46,301 nucleotides of DNA, from assembly GCA_947373605.1 (NCBI GenBank), contig CANBYM010000009.1, forward strand, positions 1 through 46,301. The letters run 5' to 3'. Made by a program: the position numbers and the translations under genes. Each line of letters opens with the position of its first letter. Position 1 is the stretch's first letter. Source of the DNA: Comamonadaceae bacterium (GTDB taxonomy: Bacteria > Pseudomonadota > Gammaproteobacteria > Burkholderiales > Burkholderiaceae_C). Below, in pieces: positions 40,224 through 46,301 of the stretch. The notes beneath the pieces were generated by a model. It did no database searches. It worked only from the letters and a program-made list of their open reading frames with translations, and had not been told where the DNA came from.

Positions 40224-41192
40224 TTATGGAAAATCGGTATTCAGATTCATGCCATATTTAAACCGGGTCGCGACTACGTTGGAGGCATGCGGCGCAAGGC
40301 CACTGGACAGTCGCACATGGGCATCCAAATGCCGCTCAGACAGCGGCAACAACTTGCGGTACAGGTCGCGACACAGTAAACGCGCCCGGCTGCCGGGCCA
40401 GGTGGCCGGAAGCAGGCTATCGGGCAACTGGGGGTCGCGCAGCAGCAAGCGGCGCACATCGTGAATGAGCAATGTGCGTATCAGGAAGGCGCTTTCTTCC
40501 GGTAAGTCCTTTTGCCCCTGAGACGCCAGCGCGTCGCTGATGGGTTCGTACTTTTGCAGAAAGCCTTCATACGAAGACGCCAGTTCACCCAGGTTCCAGG
40601 CTTTTTGCACCATGGTGCTGTCGGTGGCGCATTGCGCAGCCCTTGAATTGACCGCAACCATCGCAATGACGTGGCCCAGAACGTCGCCAAACCCTTCAGA
40701 CACCAGACTCTCCGTTACTTTTTCCAGGTCCGCTGTGGGGTGAACAAAGCAGCCACTGGTCGTCTCGCCAAAGCCATGCCAAAACAAGGCCCTACGCAGC
40801 TGCTCACGCATGCGGCCGTCCAGCTCGCCCACCACCATCAGGCGCCAACGTCGGTCCCAACCGGGAATGTCAGCGGCATAAATCTGCCGCGACGCGTCGT
40901 CAAACCGGCTGCGCCCGGAGGGCGTCAGCATGTAATCGGTCTTGCGCCCCAATGCCTCGGACTGAAGCCACTCTTCTTTGACCAGCCGGTAAACCGCAGT
41001 GCGAACCAGCCGCTCACTAACACCCAGCGGCTGCAGCAACTGGATCATGCTCCCCAGTGAGATCCGCCCGCCACGCGGCAAAATCGCGTCGCCAAACACC
41101 GTCGTAATGAGTGACCCGGCCTGGATGCGGTCATTCTGCCGGAATTGATCCAGCCGCGCCGCTATGGATTTGGAAACAGTGACTTTCACCAT
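40224..41192 (-). CDS. paaX: PaaX-family phenylacetate operon repressor
   Basis: GSLITTVFGDAILPRGGRISLGSMIQLLQPLGVSERLVRTAVYRLVKEEWLQSEALGRKTDYMLTPSGRSRF ... WDRRWRLMVV. Confidence 0.93.
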   Translation of the reverse strand: MVKVTVSKSIAARLDQFRQNDRIQAGSLITTVFGDAILPRGGRISLGSMIQLLQPLGVSERLVRTAVYRLVKEEWLQSEALGRKTDYMLTPSGRSRFDDASRQIYAADIPGWDRRWRLMVVGELDGRMREQLRRALFWHGFGETTSGCFVHPTADLEKVTESLVSEGFGDVLGHVIAMVAVNSRAAQCATDSTMVQKAWNLGELASSYEGFLQKYEPISDALASQGQKDLPEESAFLIRTLLIHDVRRLLLRDPQLPDSLLPATWPGSRARLLCRDLYRKLLPLSERHLDAHVRLSSGLAPHASNVVATRFKYGMNLNTDFP

Positions 41193-41228
41193 GGACGAAG
41201 TGTAGTCGGCACCGCGGATGTCGCCCCT

Positions 41229-42107
41229 TCAGCCTGAATGGGGGAAGTCGTATAAAAGTGCGGGGTTGACGACAAGCACTTGCTGGCGCAGCTCACATGT
41301 CGGCAGCCATTTGCAGATCGAATCTGTCAGTGAGTCAGAAGAGATATCGCGGTAACGACTCACATCATGCGCAGCCTTGCCGGGTTCGCGATTTGTGTGC
41401 GGCCAATCGCTACCCCAGAGAACACGTTGTGGATTAGCTTCAAGAAATACATGCGCCAACGCAACCGTCGAATTCACTGCGTCCGATTGCGAAACGCGAT
41501 AGGACGCTGATAACTTCACATACACGTTACCGGATGCGAGCAATGCAAGAATCGCCTGGCGCTGCGGGTCGTCACCATGACTTGCGGCGGGCACCATGGC
41601 AAAGTGGTCCAACACAACGGGGACCGCCAACGAAGCAAGCATCGGTGCCAACTGCGCAATAGTGCGATACGAGGCATAGATTTGCAGGTGCCAACCCAGT
41701 TCGGAAATTCTCGCTGCCCAATAACGCAACGGGGCGGCAACAGCCTCCATGTCGCACACACCGGCACTCTCGACGTTGATGCGCAGGCCTCTGACACCTG
41801 CTTCGTGCAGCAGCTTGAGTTGGCTTGGGTCCGCGCCATCCTCGACAACGGCTATTCCCCGACCTGCTCCCCCAAGCCGATTCAGACTGTCGATCATGCA
41901 GCGGTTATCGGTGCCGTAGAAGCTGGGCTGCACAATGACCACACGTCCCATGCCTGTGCGCTGCATGTGTTGCAGCAATGCTTTGTACGGTGCGGGTGCC
42001 GGGGTGTATTGACGCTCCGCCACCATTGGATAAAGCGACGAATCGTCCACCACATGGGTGTGGCAGTCGCATGCTCCGCGCCACAACTCAGCGCGCGAGG
42101 ATGTCAT
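41229..42107 (-). CDS. Amidohydrolase-2 family (TIM-barrel) hydrolase, 2-pyrone-4,6-dicarboxylate lactonase-like
   Basis: CDCHTHVVDDSSLYPMVAERQYTPAPAPYKALLQHMQRTGMGRVVIVQPSFYGTDN ... GVRGLRINVE ... VVLDHFAMVPA ... VLWGSDWPHTN. Confidence 0.88.
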   Translation of the reverse strand: MTSSRAELWRGACDCHTHVVDDSSLYPMVAERQYTPAPAPYKALLQHMQRTGMGRVVIVQPSFYGTDNRCMIDSLNRLGGAGRGIAVVEDGADPSQLKLLHEAGVRGLRINVESAGVCDMEAVAAPLRYWAARISELGWHLQIYASYRTIAQLAPMLASLAVPVVLDHFAMVPAASHGDDPQRQAILALLASGNVYVKLSASYRVSQSDAVNSTVALAHVFLEANPQRVLWGSDWPHTNREPGKAAHDVSRYRDISSDSLTDSICKWLPTCELRQQVLVVNPALLYDFPHSG

Positions 42108-43165
42108 TGCACGAGTAGCCGCTGGACAATAGCCTTTCCTGTCTCGGCGGTCCCGAGTCGACCGCCGACATCGCGCGTGGCATCACGGGCTTTAACGGCA
42201 TCTTCACAGGCACGTTCGATTGCCTGCGACGCGGAACTGAAGGATGGCAAGGCCTTGCGATGACCGTACCACGCCAGCAATTGGGAAGCAGACAAAATCA
42301 AAGAGAATGGGTTGGCAATGTTCTGTCCCGCAATATCGGGCGCCGATCCGTGCGCAGCCTGCCCCATGGCATGACCATGCCCCGCATTGAGTGAACCTCC
42401 CAAGCCAATGCTTCCTGAAAGTTCGGCAGTCAAGTCCGAAAGAATGTCGCCGAACATATTCGTCGTGACGATCACGTCAAAACGATTCGGTGCGCGAACA
42501 ACATGGGCCATCATGGCGTCGACAATGAAGTCATCCACCTGCACTTCGGGAAACGCTTTTGCCACTTGGTGGCATATGTCAATGAACATGCCGTCGCCAA
42601 TCTTCAGCACGTTGGCTTTGTGCACGATGCTCACATGCCTGCGGCGTGTCATGGCGAGTTCGAAGGCAGAGCGTGCAATGCGCTCGCAGCATTCGCGCGT
42701 GATCCTGCGCAGTGAGACCACAACATCAGGGGTGATAAGCATTTCACTACTACCGGAGGCAATGTTCCGGTCTGCATAAAAGCCTTCTGTGTTTTCGCGC
42801 ACCACGACTAGATCGAAATCGCCGACCTTGTTCATCAGTCCCGGATAGGTACGGGCCGGACGGATGTTGGCGTACAAATCCAGTTCCTTTCGGAAGAATT
42901 TCGACGGATTGATCTCGCCTTTGGACTCGTCTTTGAAATCGTAAGTGGCGGCCGGCCCAAGCATCAGGCCATCGGATACCTTAACCTTCGCAAGCAAAGC
43001 GGGCGTAACGGTAGCGCCGTGGCGACGCAGGCTCTCGTGGCCCGTGACGTCATGGTTCAGTTCTAATCCGAGGTTAAAGCGGCGGGACGCGGCCTCGAGC
43101 ACATCGACGGTGACGGCCATGGTTTCTGGACCAATGCCATCACCTGGTAGTACAACAATTTTCAT
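42104..43165 (-). CDS. Isocitrate/isopropylmalate/tartrate dehydrogenase-family protein
   Basis: MKIVVLPGDGIGPETMAVTVDVLEAA ... LDLYANIRPARTYPGL ... VVVRENTEGFYAD ... VHKANVLKIGDGMF ... TTNMFGDILSDLTAELSGSIGLGGSLN. Start at 43165. Confidence 0.92.
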   Translation of the reverse strand: MKIVVLPGDGIGPETMAVTVDVLEAASRRFNLGLELNHDVTGHESLRRHGATVTPALLAKVKVSDGLMLGPAATYDFKDESKGEINPSKFFRKELDLYANIRPARTYPGLMNKVGDFDLVVVRENTEGFYADRNIASGSSEMLITPDVVVSLRRITRECCERIARSAFELAMTRRRHVSIVHKANVLKIGDGMFIDICHQVAKAFPEVQVDDFIVDAMMAHVVRAPNRFDVIVTTNMFGDILSDLTAELSGSIGLGGSLNAGHGHAMGQAAHGSAPDIAGQNIANPFSLILSASQLLAWYGHRKALPSFSSASQAIERACEDAVKARDATRDVGGRLGTAETGKAIVQRLLVQ

Positions 43166-43193
43166 TTTCAGGGAGTTCTTTCTAGGAATCGGT

Positions 43194-44198
43194 TCACTCG
43201 GTTTGCGCGCCGGTGATGCGCACCAGTCGGGCGTATTTTTCAGTTTCTGCAACGACAAAGGTCTCGAAGCGCGCGGGCGATAGCGCTTCCACCGCACTGC
43301 CATCTTCTTCAAAGCGAGCCTTCAAATCGGGCTCAGCAAGAATCTTCGTAATTTCTACATTGAGTCGATTGACGATGGCGTCGGACGTCTCGCGGGGAGC
43401 AAAGAAACCGCCCCACAGACTGAATTCAAAACCCGGCGCAACGACTTCTGCGACGGTGGGTACGTTCGCAAGAGAGGCCATCCGGCGTGGCGATGACACC
43501 GCAAGCGCTTTGACCTTGCCACCTTTGAGGTGGCCCATGATGGCCGATGCACTGGAGAAAAAGAATTGCACCTGACCACTCATCAAGTCCGTGATGGCCT
43601 GCCCTGCCCCTTTGTAGGGAATGTGGTTCATTTCTGTTTTGGTGGCCAACGCCAATGCTGCAGCCGCAAGGTGACCGGGAGTCGCGGTACCTGAAGAGGC
43701 ATACGACACGCTACCCGGCTTATTGCGGGCCAATTGCAACAGTTCGTTGAGTGAATTGAAGGGTGCCGTTGCGGGCGCCGCCATGACCAATGGGGCGTTA
43801 CCCACAAGGGCCACCGCGCGGAAGTCGGCCAAGCTGTCATATCCGACGTTTTTCATGGCGGAACGATTGACCGCCATCTCGCCTGCTTGACCCAGGATCA
43901 GCGTATAGCCATCGCCACGCGCTTTGGCAACGAAGCGCGCACCTAGCGCGCCACTTGCGCCCGGTTTGTTGTCCACCAACACCGGTTGTTTCAACACGCG
44001 CGACAAACGCTCTCCCACTAGCCGTGCAAAAACATCACCTTGCCCCCCCGGCGCATACGGAACGATTACCGTAATGGGTTTGCTAGGGTAGTCGCTTTGA
44101 GCCCATGCTGAGTCGATGACTAAACCGCTTGCTGTTGCAGCTGCCGCCATCAGCAAATGCCGGCGGGTGGGTGAGTGGTCATTAGCGTTCACTGGCAA
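43194..44198 (-). CDS. Bug-family (tripartite tricarboxylate transporter) substrate-binding protein
   Basis: Signal peptide, YPSKPITVIVPYAPGGQGDVFARLVGERLSRVLKQPVLVDNKPGASGALGARFVAKARGDGYTLILG. Confidence 0.94.
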   Translation of the reverse strand: MPVNANDHSPTRRHLLMAAAATASGLVIDSAWAQSDYPSKPITVIVPYAPGGQGDVFARLVGERLSRVLKQPVLVDNKPGASGALGARFVAKARGDGYTLILGQAGEMAVNRSAMKNVGYDSLADFRAVALVGNAPLVMAAPATAPFNSLNELLQLARNKPGSVSYASSGTATPGHLAAAALALATKTEMNHIPYKGAGQAITDLMSGQVQFFFSSASAIMGHLKGGKVKALAVSSPRRMASLANVPTVAEVVAPGFEFSLWGGFFAPRETSDAIVNRLNVEITKILAEPDLKARFEEDGSAVEALSPARFETFVVAETEKYARLVRITGAQTE

Positions 44199-44222
44199 GG
44201 TTCCTTGAAATAGTTGATCAGT

Positions 44223-45218
44223 TCAATGCAGGTTCAGTTGCGCACTCTGGGCAATGTTTCGCCAGGTATCGAGTTCCTTGGACAAGAGCTTGCCGAACTC
44301 GGCAGGGGCCAGCTGCAGGGGCTCAGCGCCTTCACGAGACAATCGACTTTGGATTTGCTCCGAAGCGGCTGCCTCAAGGATGACAGCGTTGAGGCGTTCA
44401 ATCACGGCGGGCGGTGTTTTAGCGGGCGATAACACGCCCCACCACGTCGTGACTTCGAATCCATTAATGCCCGCCTGTGCCATGGTGGGCACATCCGGAA
44501 ATAGCGGGGAACGCTTGGCGCCTGTAACGGCCAGCACCGGCAGCTTGCCATCACTCACAAAAGATTGAATAGTAGGTACTGTGGCAACAAACAAATCAAC
44601 CCGCCCTGCCAGCAACTCGATCGTCGCCGGACCGCTGCCCTTGAATGGAACGTGGGTCATGTTCAAACCGGTTTTCTGCCTTAGCAACTCACCTGCCAAG
44701 TGGTTAATGCTTCCATCGCCCGCAGAGCAGTAGTTGAGCCCTTCCGGTTTGCTCTTGGCCACCGCCATCAATTCGGACCAGTTCTTAACGCCCAACTGGC
44801 GCGAAGCCACCACCAGCAACGGGCCGCGACCGATCATGGCGACCGGTGCAAAGTCTTTGAGCGCGTCATAGGACAGGTGGGCTGTAACTGCAGCATGGGT
44901 GACGAAGGTTGAGGTGGCAAACAGCAAGGTATGGCCGTCTGCCTTTGCCTTGGCGACGAAATCTGCTCCGAGTGCTCCGCCGGCACCGCCTCTGTTTTCA
45001 ACGATAACCGGTTGCCCCAATCGCTCTGACATCAGCCTAGCTATATCTCGGGCGATGCTATCGGTACCCCCTCCTGCAGCAAAGGGAACAACCAAAGTAA
45101 TTTGTCGCGACGGAAAAGTTTGCGCGCTGACCGATAGTGGTTGTACCAGTCCGGCTAAGGCCACTACGAACGCCGTTGCGAACTGCCGGAATTTTCGATT
45201 GGTCATTGTTGGGTTCAT
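44223..45218 (-). CDS. Bug-family (tripartite tricarboxylate transporter) substrate-binding protein
   Basis: Signal peptide, FPSRQITLVVPFAAGGGTDSIARDIARLMSERLGQPVIVENRGGAGGALGADFVAKAKADGHTLLFA. Confidence 0.94.
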   Translation of the reverse strand: MNPTMTNRKFRQFATAFVVALAGLVQPLSVSAQTFPSRQITLVVPFAAGGGTDSIARDIARLMSERLGQPVIVENRGGAGGALGADFVAKAKADGHTLLFATSTFVTHAAVTAHLSYDALKDFAPVAMIGRGPLLVVASRQLGVKNWSELMAVAKSKPEGLNYCSAGDGSINHLAGELLRQKTGLNMTHVPFKGSGPATIELLAGRVDLFVATVPTIQSFVSDGKLPVLAVTGAKRSPLFPDVPTMAQAGINGFEVTTWWGVLSPAKTPPAVIERLNAVILEAAASEQIQSRLSREGAEPLQLAPAEFGKLLSKELDTWRNIAQSAQLNLH

Positions 45219-45289
45219 GGGCTGACATCATCCATGGGGTCATTGGTCATGTAAAGTGCAAAAACTCTTTTGATTAATGCGCCAAACAA

Positions 45290-46237
45290 ATGAATTTCGA
45301 CTTGGCAGACCTTCGCGCGTTCATTGCGGTCGCTGATCTGGGCAGCTTCAGTGCCGCGGCGCAGTCCCTTCACTTGTCCCAACCAGCGCTCTCCAGACGC
45401 GTCGAAAAACTGGAACAGGCGCTGGGACGAAAGCTGTTCGAACGAACGACCCGTAAGGTCGAGCTCAATGCCATGGGACGCAGCTTTATGCCACGCGCAA
45501 GGCATGTCCTCAATGAGCTCGAAAATGCCTTGATTGGCATGACTGAACTATCCGACCGACTGCAGGGCCAGGTAACCGTTGCTTGCGTGCCGTCGGCGGT
45601 GGGGGCCTTTATTGCAAAGGGTTTAGGCGACTTTCATCGTCAGTTTCCACGCATCCGGGTGAACCTGATAGATGAGAGCGCGCCGAACGTTTTGCTGGCG
45701 GTGTCGCGCGCCGAAGCCGACTTCGGAATTAGTTATCTTGGCACGCAGGAGCCTGACCTTGAATTCGACCCGCTGATTGAAGAAGACTTTGTACTGGCCT
45801 GCAAGACCGACCATGCATTAGCAGGCAAGAGCAGCGTGACATGGACCGAAATGGCGCAGTACGAGTGCGTGATGCTGGCAACCGGCAGCGGCAACCGGAT
45901 GCTTATCGACCAGGCCTTGGCATTGAGGCACGCCTCGTCAGGACAGACCGCGTGGTCGTGTGAAGTGCGCCATGTGCCGGCACTCATCAGTTTGATCGAA
46001 GCCGGTGTCGGGATAGGTGCGGTCCCGCGCTTCGCGATACCTGCAGATGGAAAGACCGGCCTGATTACTGTTCCATTGATCGACCCGCCAGTGGTGCGCA
46101 TGATGGGTGTAATTCGAAGACGTGGACGCCCCCTTTCTCCCGCTGCCCAAGCCTTCAGAGATTCACTCACGCTTGCCTCGCCGCATGGCGGCCAGGCTTC
46201 GTGTCAAATCGGAAATTCCCGATTGCGTGTGCAATAA
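45290..46237 (+). CDS. LysR-family transcriptional regulator
   Basis: MNFDLADLRAFIAVADLGSFSAAAQSLHLSQPALSRRVEKLEQALGRKLFERTTRKVELNAMGRSF; divergent from the Bug gene. Confidence 0.94.
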   Translation: MNFDLADLRAFIAVADLGSFSAAAQSLHLSQPALSRRVEKLEQALGRKLFERTTRKVELNAMGRSFMPRARHVLNELENALIGMTELSDRLQGQVTVACVPSAVGAFIAKGLGDFHRQFPRIRVNLIDESAPNVLLAVSRAEADFGISYLGTQEPDLEFDPLIEEDFVLACKTDHALAGKSSVTWTEMAQYECVMLATGSGNRMLIDQALALRHASSGQTAWSCEVRHVPALISLIEAGVGIGAVPRFAIPADGKTGLITVPLIDPPVVRMMGVIRRRGRPLSPAAQAFRDSLTLASPHGGQASCQIGNSRLRVQ

Positions 46238-46301
46238 GGCTCCAACTCATATCGGGAAGCAACTTCTAAAGAAGAGAATTAGTGATCGGCTACCGGACTG
46301 A

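Noticed and set aside
40054-40464. 136-aa plus-strand ORF near the paa promoter
   Set aside because: It overlaps the paaX 3' end antisense and the operator region; no recognisable motif. Its second half mirrors PaaX codons.
1-46301. CRISPR array, tRNA/rRNA, prophage structural genes, intact insertion sequences
   Set aside because: No regularly spaced repeats, no recognisable tRNA/rRNA sequence, and no capsid, tail or intact transposase reading frames were seen on either strand.

Overview
Betaproteobacterium-like window (organism not determinable from the sequence alone; gene content suggests Comamonadaceae). Left half, about 1-24 kb, is rich in signal transduction and electron-transfer genes. 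It holds a hybrid protein open at the left edge (APC-type permease fused to HAMP/histidine kinase), a CHASE-PAS hybrid kinase, a diheme lipoprotein cytochrome next to a single-heme/beta-barrel (Cyc2-like) protein, a TonB receptor / LuxR-type regulator / YfiR-like / histidine kinase module, and a translationally coupled hybrid kinase - HD-GYP - CheY operon. Right half, about 25.6-41.2 kb, is a phenylacetate (paa) degradation cluster interleaved with a complete branched-chain-type ABC transporter and a PaaX repressor. It is followed by a LysR/Bug/Bug/isocitrate-isopropylmalate-type dehydrogenase/amidohydrolase cluster. Features found by reading outside the ORF track: the 863-codon permease-kinase, absent from the track because it runs off the window; a 56-aa signal-peptide ORF; a 389-bp element with 33-bp imperfect terminal inverted repeats; a relic of a GSDGNFYGTT-repeat protein; and an inverted-repeat operator candidate with a short leader ORF at the head of the liv/paa operon. 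No tRNA, rRNA or CRISPR array was recognised. All family calls are by eye; no searches were run.
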